33,870 bases of DNA from Chara braunii (Eukaryota; Streptophyta; Charophyceae; Charales; Characeae): the NCBI GenBank assembly GCA_003427395.1, contig BFEA01000049.1:928953-962822 (forward strand). Direction: 5' to 3'. This document shows positions 10,725 through 20,362 of the stretch, piece by piece. The notes beneath the pieces were generated by a model. The model was not told the origin of the DNA and did not search any database. It saw nothing but the letters and a program-made list of their open reading frames with translations. A program made the translations under genes and the position numbers. Positions within the stretch are counted from its first letter, which is position 1. Each line of letters begins with the position of its first letter.

Positions 10725-10915
10725 GGTGATAAGAGTAAGCGAGGCTCCGAGAAGCCTGCCTTATCACCATAGCAATAAAGGGTAAGGTGATAAGAGTAAG
10801 CGAGGCTCCGAGAAGTCTGCCTTACCACTGTAATAAGCAAATATCACTGTAATAACAAAGAAACAGGGTGGTTAGAGTAAGAGAGGCTTTGAGAAGCCTG
10901 CCTTACCACAGCGAC
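10725..10915 (-). repeat. Two-stem hairpin minisatellite, block 2 (inverted)
   Basis: Three units, the reverse complement of the units at 7699-7995. Unit 1 has outer arms GGTGATAAG/CTTATCACC (10725-10733, 10760-10768), nine perfect pairs, and inner arms AGGCT/AGCCT (10742-10746, 10753-10757). The third unit has inner arms AGGCTT/AAGCCT. Bases 10916-11167 hold no recognised feature. Confidence 0.75.
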
Positions 10916-11165
10916 TGGACAGTCGTGACCTTGCACCAGAAGCAGAGTGGCATTACTATTCCCGCCAAATAAGAACACAGCAGAAGCTCATAATGTGGGA
11001 ATAGTCTCATCATCATTTTACATGGAATCATCATCGATTTCCCATCTGGGCTCGGTGCTCAGACTACAATTGTCAATCTTATCTATCCTACTACTACCAT
11101 GCTACATGTCTGCACGTACGAGACGCAAGGGCGACGGTAAGTTTATTCGTAAATAATAAAGACAA

Positions 11166-11167
<2 letters not shown>

Positions 11168-11221
<54 letters not shown>
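11168..11221. repeat. (AAT)n microsatellite, left of the nested element
   Basis: About 54 bp of perfect AAT repeat. It resumes at 11985 on the other side of the inserted element. Confidence 0.95.
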
Positions 11222-11222
<1 letters not shown>

Positions 11223-11323
11223 GGGTAAATCGCGTTCGGGACGGACCGAACGCCCGAACCCGAACGCCCGAACGTATGGGACCCCTTGGGGATGCGTTCG
11301 GCCGTTCGAGCCGAACGCGGACC

Positions 11324-11354
<31 letters not shown>

Positions 11355-11983
11355 CATCAAAAAATTCTGAAAACCAGATATGTTATGGAGAAAAATAAAT
11401 TAAACAAGATTTTCCTGAGCATTACATCCGAATTCCTTACCAAATTTGAAATAAAAATAAAATACGGAAAATAAATACTAGTAATAAAAATAAATAAAAA
11501 TAAAAGAGAACTAAATTTAGTGAGTGCGCGAGCATGTTTTCGACACCGCCATCTTTGGCGATTTTTCATTTCGTTTTGGCTTAGCTAAATGCCTTGAACA
11601 TTTACAGATGTTTACTTCACATAATACAAAACCCACTAAAAAAGTTTCAAAAAATAATGAAATTGTTTAGACCCCAAAATAAAGTGAAAACAAAAAGTAA
11701 AAAATGAAAAAATACGTGGGCAAGCACGTTTTGACACCGCCATCCTTGGCGATTTTTAACTCTTATTTGGCTTAGCCAAATGACTTGAAAATTTACAGGC
11801 ATGTACCCCACGTCATAGAGAACTCACAAAAAAACATTCAAAAAAAGATAATTATTTTTAGGCCCCGAAATAATTTTTGGCAGGGGCCGAACGCCGTCGG
11901 GTTCGGACCTCGTACGGGACCCCGAACGCCAGTACGTACGGAGGTCTCCCCAGGGACCTCTGTACGTACGGGCTAGTGACCCT
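11222..11983. mobile_element. MITE-like element with AGGGT...ACCCT termini, nested in (AAT)n
   Basis: The element begins AGGGTAA (11222) and ends ACCCT (11983), with AAT repeat on both sides, so it looks like an insertion into a microsatellite. Both subterminal regions are GC-rich, contain CGTAYGGGACCCC and can fold: CGTTCGG/CCGAACG on the left; on the right GTACGTACGGAGGTC pairs with GACCTCTGTACGTAC except at one position. The centre is AT-rich and holds two copies of a ~195-bp unit, each with the hairpins CGCCA/TGGCG and TTGGC/GCCAA (or GCTAA). A 28-A run lies at 11324-11351. No transposase is encoded, consistent with a non-autonomous element. Confidence 0.6.
11525..11870. repeat. Two ~195-bp tandem units inside the nested element
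   Basis: 'ACACCGCCATCTTTGGCGA' near 11540 and 'ACACCGCCATCCTTGGCGA' near 11733 are each followed by 'TTTGGCTTAGC(T/C)AAATG' and 'ATTTACAG'. The two units are clearly homologous and both are AT-rich. Confidence 0.7.
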
Positions 11984-12039
11984 GATAATAATAATAATAA
12001 ATCCAAGGAAAATAAGCAATAGCGAGATGACAATTCCAG

Positions 12040-12600
12040 AGTACACCGTCATATTGAAAGCCAGATAGTCACATCGTGTCTAGAAAGCAATGTTGCACCA
12101 AAATACACCAAAGGAGGTTCGTAGTACTCAAACCCGACGTCCAGGAGAACACAGCCTCTCCACACCGACACAAGAGTCCAGTCCCTTCACTCCCCTACTT
12201 GGCGCTTAGCGCCCAACCTACCCCTACACATCTACTACAGCCTACGAATTGATAAGGCAATTGTTGACATCAGAGGCAACCCGTAGTACTTGACCCGTAG
12301 TACTTGAAGATATCACCCATGCAAACCATCGCCAATACAAGGTAAGTGCCCTCACTTTCACTCACAGCCTTGCTCCTCACAACACAGATGCCACTCGTAC
12401 CCAATCAACCACGCATATAATAATAATAATAATAATAATAGAACGATGGCGAGCTTCGGGAATCAAACAGCATCACATAATAATAAGAATAAATAACAAT
12501 ATCAAAACAAAAAAAACTCATTATTAGGAGGAATACTAAAATAAACGATAATAATAATGATAATAATAATAATAATAATAATAATAATGTATGTACACAA
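12040..12600 (-). repeat. Inverted family Z relic with (AAT)n tracts
   Basis: The reverse complement contains GGGCGCTAAGCGCCAAGTAGG (12195-12225), close to the opening motif of the Z units, and 'GTCGGGTTTGAGTACTAC', like the B-box-type motif at 10120. (AAT)n tracts lie at 12417-12440 and 12547-12589. No gene. Confidence 0.4.
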
Positions 12601-12688
12601 GCAATGTGTACGGTCGGGTATAGACAAAGTAACAACTCAACATCTTCGGGGACTAAGTCGCCCGGTCCATGAGACACTTCGGCAGTAC

Positions 12689-12833
<145 letters not shown>

Positions 12834-12983
12834 CTTTCTCACACATACACACGTGCAGAAGCGAATCTCTCGACATTTTCAGGGGAAGTTCGATCGATTT
12901 TTTTCTCATCTCCTTCGATGGAGGTCGCGTGAGGCCAGCCGCAGCCTTGGAGACTTTCGCAACGAGTCGATCGAAGTACTCAT

Positions 12984-13031
12984 TCTCACTCTCGCACACA
13001 CACACGCGCACACACACGTACACGCACACAC
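12984..13031. repeat. (CA)n-like tract
   Basis: CACACACACGCGCACACACACG and variants. Short and imperfect. Confidence 0.85.
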
Positions 13032-13104
13032 AGTCAAAGTGAACATACCCACAATATAGTGGTGGGTTCATTCGATTCAACTTCGGAAAGTGAGTCGCGT
13101 GGTA

Positions 13105-13545
13105 GGTGATCTACCTGTTCTCTTTCTCACTTTGCCCTCGTCGTAGTCGTCGTCGCCGTCGAGTCGTCTCCCTCGTTGTCGTCGTCGGTTCGTTGCCAGC
13201 CCGATGTTATCTACTTCATTCCTCTTTCTCCTCTTCTCTTCCTCTCTTACTCCTCTTCCTTCTTCCTCTTCTTACCTCTCCTCCTTGTTCTTTTTCTTTC
13301 ACCTTTGTGCGATCCTCCTTCCTCTTGTCCTAACTTTTCTCCTCCTATCCCTCCTCCTCCTTCTTCTTCTTTTTCTTTCCTTATTCGCAAGACCGTAATC
13401 GTCCTGCGCTCCCTTCCTCCTTCCTATGTCTCTTTCCTCTCCCCGCGTGCCTTCTTCTCTATCCTCTATGCGCGTCTTCTCTTACCCCTCACACGCTGTC
13501 TCTTCTCTTTTCCTCGGTATTTCCCTCTCACTTTCTGCTAGCACC
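13105..13545. repeat. Pyrimidine-rich low-complexity stretch
   Basis: Dominated by TCC, CTT and TCG on the plus strand over more than 400 bp, including GTCGTCGTCG at 13140-13195. The several overlapping Ser/Leu-rich frames are products of composition. It could form triplex DNA, but the sequence alone cannot show that. Confidence 0.75.
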
Positions 13546-14644
13546 CCCTTTGTTCGTGCTCCACTACACGCGCTCAGCCCCCTCCGTCCTTCGCGTGTCC
13601 TTTGCGGGGATCCCAGTGCCGGGCCAGATCCGGCTCTATCTGTATCTCTACATTCCTCTCGTTGAACCTGTCCAGACTCGGAGCCCGATCCACGAGAGGG
13701 AATCATATGGCCCAGAACGGGAGGCTAACTGAATCTAGTGCGGATATCCCAACTATTCCCGAATGAACTTATCCGTAGATTGGGGCAAGTACAGGAAGGT
13801 CAGTCTATAGAGAAACTCGCTCCCACCGAAAAGAAACAGAACCTTCAAAGAGAGAATAAAAATGAAAGAAAAGAAAAGAACAAAATCTAACAGAAATCTA
13901 ACCGCTAACTACCCTAGGCCACCAAGTGTCACTACTCCACTACACCCGTTGCACACTAACGTCTAACCCCACCTAACTCTACCACGGAGGTCGCGGGTTC
14001 AAGTCCTTGCCACCCCAGGGTCGGGGAAAAATAATAGAGCTCCCGGTCAAAAGGAAACTAGTCTCATTGGTCGGTAGGTTTCAATCCCCGTACCCCTCAC
14101 TCCTCAAGCCAATACTTAAACCTACTAAGCTAGCTCCCATTCCTAAAAGAATGAGAGCAATCCTTGTATAAGTATAACAATAAGGTCTTGTCCATCTATT
14201 GGACCGGACCCACTCCTAATATTCCCGTATTAGTCTGTGTATCTGTCTGAGTGCTTGTTGGTTTGAGTGCGTGCAAGGGCACTTGCTTGATCGGAAAGCC
14301 CTGACGGGCCGGTACTTACCTATGGCTGCATCATCGAGAGTTGCCACTGGAAGAACACCCGAACGGCGGGTATGACGGTACCATACTAAGTAAAGGCAAA
14401 CGCGTCAAGTACCAGAGGCCGAGTAAGCCCAACAATTATGCATATCACAGACGTACCTTGATATCCCTCGACCTTCCTGGTTGAAGGATATCATCGTCAA
14501 TCCTAACTATTACAGCATGCGCCAATGATGTGCGTGCTCATACGAACTTCTACACTTAGACCAATTCCCTCGAGGTGGTCAGTGTAACTGACCTTGTCGA
14601 TTGCAAATCACGGCCAAATACCTTTGGTTCGACAACGCTTAGCA
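13546..14644. other. Gene-free stretch with two tRNA-like B-box motifs
   Basis: No supported gene. At about 13991 'CGCGGGTTCAAGTCC' and at about 14071 'AGGTTTCAATCCCC' resemble the B box / T arm of tRNAs (GGTTCGANTCC), but neither sits in a foldable complete tRNA, so they may come from tRNA-derived SINEs. 13855-13885 is AAGA-rich. The remainder shows nothing I can identify. Confidence 0.4.
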
Positions 14645-15283
14645 GCATAAAGAGGCCCCAAAAAAAACAAAATTAAACATAAAATATCAATTAAAATAAA
14701 ACACAATACATTATCTAAATTATTCTTTAATTTTAAATCATTCACTGAAACACCAAAATTCGAAGAAAAAGAAAACAGTTTAAACAACAAACGAATTCGC
14801 TTAAAAAAACTTGCAAGAATGCAAGGTAATCAGAAAATAAAAAATATACTAAAATTAAATGATGAAAATAATATAACAATAATAAAACATAAAATACTAA
14901 AAACAATCGCAATAACACAAACTTTTAAAAAAGCTAAAAATTATGAAGAATTTTAAAACATTGATTACGGAAAAATCAAAAGCGAAATATTAGATATCTT
15001 ACAAGAAGTAATGACCTTCAAAGGATTAGAAGAATCAGTTTGTTGTGTGTGTGATGAACTAAAACTTAAGAGTAAAATACATAAACATACAACTAAAGAC
15101 CAAGATGTAATCGACAAAATGATAGAAGTTTTTTAAAATCCAGATGAAAAACTTCACAAAGACATAAAATAATATTATGATTGTACATAATTTAGTAAAC
15201 AATTTATTGATCTAGTACTTTAAAAAAAAAAAATTGAAATAAATGAAAAAGAAAACGAAACTTTGTTTTATATTTGTGACAAC
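14645..15283 (+). pseudogene. AT-rich island with a relic Lys/Asn/Ile-rich frame broken only by TAA
   Basis: Composition changes abruptly to roughly 80% A+T. One plus-strand frame is open from 14651 to 14953 (101 codons), where random DNA this AT-rich would be expected to hit a stop about every ten codons. It then continues in phase to about 15283 through five in-frame stops, at 14954, 15134, 15170, 15188 and 15221. All five are TAA; no TAG or TGA occurs. The translation stays protein-like across them, including 'ESVCCVCDELKLKSK' and 'ETLFYICDNS', a CxxC...C pattern that loosely recalls the N-terminal region of Helitron-type proteins. Either this is a decayed AT-rich gene, or it came from a genome that reads TAA as Gln. 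No function is assigned. Confidence 0.45.
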
Positions 15284-15316
15284 TCCCATCATCATCCGGA
15301 TGGTAATGGTAGGAGT
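15282..15316. repeat. Imperfect palindrome at the edge of the AT-rich island
   Basis: ACTCCCATCATCATCC (15282-15297) faces GGATGGTAATGGTAGGAGT (15298-15316), with CATCCGGATG at its centre. It sits exactly where the AT-rich composition ends and might mark an element boundary. Confidence 0.55.
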
Positions 15317-15947
15317 CTAGCGGAGAAGGTTAGTGGTTAGACAGTGGTTCTTGGGATTGACAGGATGATTGTTGGGACTCACGCAACAAAAAGAGACACG
15401 CAAGTTCACACTCCATACATTAGATGCAGACACCAAAGATGCACACATCAGAGTACGTGGAGAACCATAGTAATCACAGCAAGAGCTGTATATTCACGTA
15501 ACACAAAACCCCCAGTCATACCGCACACCAAAAACCGCCAAACACTTCTCAAACCGATGAGTCACACGTAGTTCACTCACTTTGACGCACGAAGGCATCA
15601 AAAGGGAGTCGTACGGACAATGAGTCAGTATTTATGATGACAACCCGTAAAAAGTTAGAGCTACCGGGATCCTCGGGTTCGATCGACCAGTTCCCGCCTC
15701 ATACCAGGTCAAGAGGCCGAACCGGGTCTACCTAGCCTTTGTCCCCTACATACTGTCGAAATCCTACCCCCACAACCGACAAATCTAACCACAAACAGAC
15801 CTAACTCAATCTGAGGAAGTTTCTGGTTCGCTAAATCATCATGCAAAATCCGGGAAAATCCCTGGTCAGCTAAACCATCATGCGAACAAACATATCAAAT
15901 TCAAAATTCACATTCAAAGCAACTTCACCTACTCTTATCTCAAGTAC
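15317..15947. other. Gene-free stretch downstream of the Penelope-like element
   Basis: No supported gene. 'CTCGGGTTCGATCGACC' (15677-15693) is another B-box-like motif. A ~40-bp direct repeat ('tggttcgctaaatcatcatgc' and 'tggtcagctaaaccatcatgc') lies at 15824-15885 and may belong to the 3' UTR of the minus-strand retroelement. Confidence 0.4.
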
Positions 15948-17237
15948 TCAATCCGTCAACAGCTGTGCTGCCAATTTCCAAAAATCACTCTTGTCCCTCG
16001 CGAAATTCCGTAATGCTGTACGAAAAAACTGGTTTGGGTATCTCCTTCTGCGAAGCTCAATTTTCAACAGAAGTAAGGTCTCCATCAGCTCCAACCCGAC
16101 CCTCGAGTTCTGATAAATTCGATGCAACGCGCTCGTGATAACAGCCAGTTTTGCTTTCTTGCCGGTCCAGGATTCAAAGTCGTGAAATGCCCGAAACACC
16201 AGAGTTTGGCCCTCACTCAAGGCCTTGTCGTTCTTCATCGTTTGGGAACATCCCAGGAATGGGAATTTCTTTCGCACACTCAAACAACAGCCCAGGAAAT
16301 CCCAGGCCTTTTGGTCCTCGTCAGTCCGCTTGAGTGTCAATGCCTTGTCATAGCAACTTTCAAACCGATTCAGAATCCTCTCAACACGTTTCCTTGTTTC
16401 AGAACATCGCGGATCGAAAGCAACAAAAACTGACGCATCATCAACATATCTCAATCCTGCGAGAAACCGTCCCTCGTTCCTCAGTGAAATCAGCAGATCC
16501 CATTCTGCCTTGGCACACATCAGACAAGCAAGCAGTGGGCTTGTTGACTTTCCCATAGGGATCCCCACCGTCTGCTGCAAGATGGTGTCACTCGCAATTG
16601 TGAAACAAAATTCAAGTTCAAAATGAACAAATTTCCGAATAACATCGAAGCTAATAAACTGGCAACCATCAATACATTCCAATCTACTCAACACACAACC
16701 CTTACCCTGTCGCTCCACAAACATTCCTCGATATCCCTTGGATTCAAACCACCAAATGCACCAGTCAACAACACGGTTGATCATCGCATGCGACAACTTG
16801 CTGAACATATCTGTAATATCATATGATCGAGCAAGCAGCTGCGTGCCACGTCCAACGCTCCGCATTCTACAATTAATTCCCTTCAGTCTATCCCACAATC
16901 CACAGATGGACCTCAAGTTAAAATGCCTGTTGTCCGGCAATGAGAACAGCATAGTATTCAGGGCACGCGAGACCTTCTTGCACGCGTTATTACCTGGCTC
17001 GCTGTATGTAGGACATATCGGTCTAAACTTATACGTGTCCTTGTGCTTGGGCAACACGTAAGCTTTACCCATCCTCCCGTCCTTCTTCCACTTCCCCACC
17101 TGTTCAAAGCCCTTCTTTACATACATGCATAGTTCCTCTTCCAAAATATCCTCCTCCTTCTCCTTTCGGATAGTATACCCTTTGTTGTTGATGAAAGTGG
17201 TCTTCACTGCCTCCCCGTATGTTACTGTACACATCAC
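15948..17237 (-). pseudogene. Penelope-like reverse transcriptase core (429 codons, intact as a fragment)
   Basis: Uninterrupted RT core. Residues counted from 17237: FRPI at 71-74; motif A YDITDMFSKL at 139-148, with aspartates 140 and 143; motif B GIPMGKSTSP at 225-234; motif C YVDD at 264-267, both catalytic aspartates present; FLGC at 314-317. Order and spacing fit Penelope-like RTs, not LTR or L1 types. The frame has no start of its own: the first codon (GTG) lies inside the conserved region, so this is the downstream part of a longer protein cut by the frameshift at about 17265. RT copies the element RNA into DNA. The stop (TAA) fits the expected end, as no domain is missing downstream in the permuted layout. 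Confidence 0.8.
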
Positions 17238-17713
17238 GAGGGTATCACAGGGGTTCCTGTCGAGGGGCCCTGTAGTTCTTTCTTCAATCCGTTAATCTCC
17301 GTCAGATCACTGCCCTTTCTCTTTCCCTTCGTCTCAATACATTTCTTGACTTCCCCGCTCGTGAATTCCACCTTTCCCACTCCCTTACCCATCCAACTTA
17401 GATCGAAAAATCCTTGCGTAGCCTCCGTCGCCAGTCGTTCACACAGTTCAGTTCCACAGTCACTCGGTACGTTTTTAGCATTACGTGCTATGCTCGGACA
17501 ACCCTCCCAGTCGCCAATTCGGAAATGGACGTGTCCCCCGAACTTGGGAAACGACATGCTGGTGCAATTGCACACAGAGACTCCATTTGCCGCAAAGCGG
17601 CGGTGATTATGGATCAAATCCCCGACGTTAGGACCTCCTTGTCCATACGACACGAGATCGTCTTCAAACCATCTCCAGAACAGGTCGATCGAGATGCAGT
17701 CTCCCGATACCAC
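17234..17713 (-). pseudogene. Penelope-like element, Cys/His linker segment
   Basis: This frame contains GDLIHNHRRFAANGVSVCNC, then 'FPKFGGHVHFRIGD' and 'ARNAKNVPS'. These are the CxC...H landmarks I associate with the linker between GIY-YIG and RT in green-lineage elements of this type. It ends at 17234, and the next frame would continue the conserved reading 'LDRNPCDTLVMC' if one base were shifted around the GGGCCCC run at 17262-17268. That is either a real frameshift or a homopolymer sequencing error. Confidence 0.6.
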
Positions 17714-17783
17714 TCCTTACTACCCTTACAACCTCACTTTTCTTAATCCTCTCATCGTATCTGACCTTCACGACGACCCTCCT

Positions 17784-18500
17784 TCACACATTCATCTGAA
17801 ATTTCGTCTTGAAGACATCGGAAACCATTATCCTGACCTTCATTCGGTTACGCTTCTCCGAAAACAACTTCGCCACCCCATAGTATCTAACCAGCTCGCT
17901 CTTCGACTTACTCAGCAGAATCTTCTTCTTCCTCTTTTCCTTAAACATACCGATAAACTCTTGCTTCAAACGTATCGTGCCAGGCAATGCCTCGATAACG
18001 TTTCGTACAGTTACCCAACCTTCCGTCTCGAACAGCGACTTACACTTTCGAAGGGGTCTAGTACGTTTTCCTACGATCACACGAGATTCACCGAATAAAC
18101 GTCTTACAACTCGCCATCCGTCAACCCACGTTGTACCACCGTTACAGTTAATCTGCACATCTTGTTTCAGTTTCACTCTGCTGAAATTCCTCAATAGATC
18201 AACCACCCTAACCGTCCGCCCACCACCTTCTTCGAAGAACTCCAGGATTCTCGATGTTGACGAGTTAGTGGCTCGCTCGTTCTTACCCTTGACTTTCTTC
18301 TTCCATTCCCTCTTCCCTCTCCTCCGTCTCCTTCCATTGCCTTTCCCAGCTCCTTTCGAGTTCAGTGAAGGTGACCATGTCCGGATGAGTGTCCGCTCAA
18401 TGGCTTCCAACTTCCTCCTATTGTTACTAAAGCATAGTAGAATAGCTACGTACGCAAGAGCGATGTCGCACGCTGCGGTCCCACACCCAGACGCAAAGTG
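17784..18500 (-). pseudogene. Penelope-like element, GIY-YIG C-terminal half and linker
   Basis: The frame is open upstream of any ATG and starts inside a domain: 'ERTLIRTWSPSLNS' resembles the terminal helix of GIY-YIG endonucleases ('E..LI..L.P.LN'), with 'RRKLEAIERTLI' before it. The catalytic GIY/YIG strand itself would lie upstream and is missing. A strongly basic stretch (GRRRRRGKREWKKK) follows, then about 130 residues I cannot assign. The frame stops at a TGA, but the same frame goes on with protein-like sequence (VKVRYDERIKKSEVVR) to about 17665, so the TGA is likely a nonsense mutation. GIY-YIG would nick target DNA for integration. Confidence 0.6.
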
Positions 18501-18507
18501 ATTTTTG

Positions 18508-18800
18508 TGTCGGACCTCACGGTCGTGTCACGCAGGAGTTTTTTTGTCACTCGCAACAAAGCACTACTCCGACCGTGCGTGCGTGCTATACCTCTCGCGA
18601 CTCCCTACGACACGTTAGGGATCCCGTGAGGTGCAACATTACCTCCACCTGCGGAAGCTGTCACCATCCCTTAGGTGGGTGTATCCCTGCTGAGCTACTG
18701 ACCCACGTGCGAAGACTTTTATATGCAATCGCAGAGGTAGGTCAGCCGAGGGCGTTTTCTCGATCGCCGTAGCATAGGCATACGCGCGGTAGAACGCCTT
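18508..18800 (-). mobile_element. X LTR fragment, 3' end only
   Basis: Plus-strand TGTCGG...CACGCAGGAGTT and 'GCAATCGCAGAGGT..G.CAGCCGAGGGCGTTT' match 4095-4440 (same strand) and 26815-27139 (opposite strand). On the minus strand the fragment ends CCGACA, the LTR 3' end. Only about 300 bp are present. Similarity beyond 18800 is doubtful, and 18800-19040 holds nothing I recognise. Confidence 0.65.
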
Positions 18801-19037
18801 AAGACTGACCCGTATGTCGTGCCCCGAGGCGCTAATTCCTCGGACCGACTATCTAATCAGGTCGACTTTCTCGGACAGTCTTCCACGCTTAGCTAATTAT
18901 GACAATGACTCTATGTTTCCTTTGTTGACTTTATGAGAAAATATCGGAGTCAAGCCCCTTTGTAATCTCCCATTCTTCTCAAACAAGTCCCAGACAAATG
19001 ACTTCCAAAGCACCGACCAGCCTACGATCTTACTCAC

Positions 19038-19040
<3 letters not shown>

Positions 19041-19094
<54 letters not shown>
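19041..19094. repeat. (TA)n microsatellite
   Basis: 54 bp of perfect TA repeat. Confidence 0.97.
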
Positions 19095-19096
<2 letters not shown>

Positions 19097-20000
19097 TATG
19101 TATGTAATTCAGGGGAGCTCAATGAGCGGTGAACCTCACTTTCACAATTGTTGTGCACCGTTGTCCGAATATCCCAAAAACCTTGAAAACAACATTCCTT
19201 CCTACCTGACTCCTTTTACCCCAGCCCTTCACATTTTCAAAGACCTCTGAGTGTGATTTGGACAATTTAGGCATAGATACAGGGGAAGATTCATCTGTTC
19301 CTTTCTTAGGTCTTGTCTTAGTTGTGGGTATCGAGCCATGTGGAAGTTGAGTCTAAGTTCTACCGACCTGTTATCAAACGATAACAGAATTGCAGTTTCT
19401 TACGGATTCTCCCGTAAGTTCTCCCAAGTGACGAAGACCTGTAGACACAGCACAGTCCAAAAGAAGCTTAACATCCCTTTTTCCCTAAACTGGGATCTAG
19501 AATGTTTCTCCCAGACTTGTGCCCTCTATTTGTTTTCTATTCTTAACTATCTGTTCGACCCATTGCCCCTTTTGGTTTAGGTGATGAACCATTGTTCATC
19601 CCCTTTTGTCCTCAAACGCAGTAATTCCTTCGAACTACCTCCCTCCCATCCTCCTTGGGATTATCTTTCTGAGTTTCCCTCCCTTTTCCCAACACACATG
19701 AACACAGCGCGAATCCAATCTTGTGGAAAGGAATCTCATTGAGGGAAATTAACTCAAATGTTCCAAGGTAAATGGGTAGTCTTTCTAAGGCAAAATCTCA
19801 CTTTTCCCCTCTTAGTAAAATCAGAGATAATTAGTTAGGACTGAACGATGCAGATTGTGGAGAAAGTTAGCGGTGGTATGGCAGACCATTCAGGATTTAT
19901 CCACTTGTTACTGCTGCCTGTTTGGCAAAAGGCAAACGTTGTGGGCCTTGACCCTCTGTGTGCTGAAGCACAATTGACAGCAGGCTTAGCCCATGGCTGG
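19095..20000. other. Unassigned stretch; weak minus-strand open frame and a perfect palindrome
   Basis: A minus-strand frame is open for 77 codons (19352-19122, stop TGA at 19121-19119). Its translation is Lys/Ser-rich (PTTKTRPKKGTDESSP...), but it matches nothing I know and has its only ATG in the middle. CTGTTATC/GATAACAG (19368-19387) repeats a palindrome found in both long X LTRs. The remainder shows no feature. Confidence 0.3.
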
Positions 20001-20362
20001 TCACTGATAAGGCAGGTTTCTCGTGACACCTGGCTACTCTTATCATTGGTTAGTCACTGATAAGGCAGGTTTCATAGAACCCTGCTACTTTTATCACTGA
20101 ATAGACATCTATAAGGCAGACCACCCGGAACCTTGATGCTCTTATCACTGAATGAATGCGAGAACCTATCAGCGATAAGGAAGGTGTCCTTGAAACCTCG
20201 CTACTCTTATATCAGATTAGTCACTGATAAGGCACGTTCCCCTGCTACTCTTATCACTAGCTAGACATTACTAGAACGGGTGTCCAAGGAACCTTGCTAC
20301 TCTTACCACCGAATGAATGTGAGAATCTATCAGCGATAAGGCAGGTGTCCTTGAAACCTCGC
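20001..20362 (+). repeat. Two-stem hairpin minisatellite, block 3
   Basis: Six to seven diverged units of TGATAAGGCAGGTTTC...CTACTCTTATCA. Outer arms TGATAA/TTATCA recur, while inner arms vary yet pair: CAGGT/ACCTG, GGTT/AACC, AGGT/ACCT. The array is cut at 20362, in the middle of a unit, by the start of repeat Y; the intact neighbour near 20183-20210 shows how the unit should continue. Confidence 0.7.

Larger units (their letters stand above)
15948..18500 (-). mobile_element. Penelope-like retroelement (Chlamys-type layout), broken
   Basis: On the minus strand a GIY-YIG-type C-terminal half, a Cys/His linker and a full reverse-transcriptase core follow one another, in three frames. Canonical Penelope elements carry GIY-YIG after the RT; the N-terminal position fits the permuted Chlamys/Naiad group described from the green lineage, protists and invertebrates. 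The 5' end is cut at about 18500, where an X-LTR fragment begins within a few bases. Inactivating changes are a TGA at about 17784, a frameshift in the 17700s and a one-base shift at about 17265. No long terminal repeat of its own was recognised. Confidence 0.75.

Noticed and set aside
12195-12225. Second primer-binding site (TTGGCGCTTAGCGCC)
   Set aside because: It is a short palindrome shared with family Z motifs and does not match a tRNA 3' end beyond GGCGC.
13980-15695. tRNA genes at the B-box-like motifs (13991, 14071, 15677)
   Set aside because: Only the T-arm-like part is present; no complete cloverleaf with acceptor and anticodon stems could be folded.
16122-17746. Plus-strand frames across the Penelope-like RT
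   Set aside because: Antisense shadows of the conserved minus-strand RT and linker.
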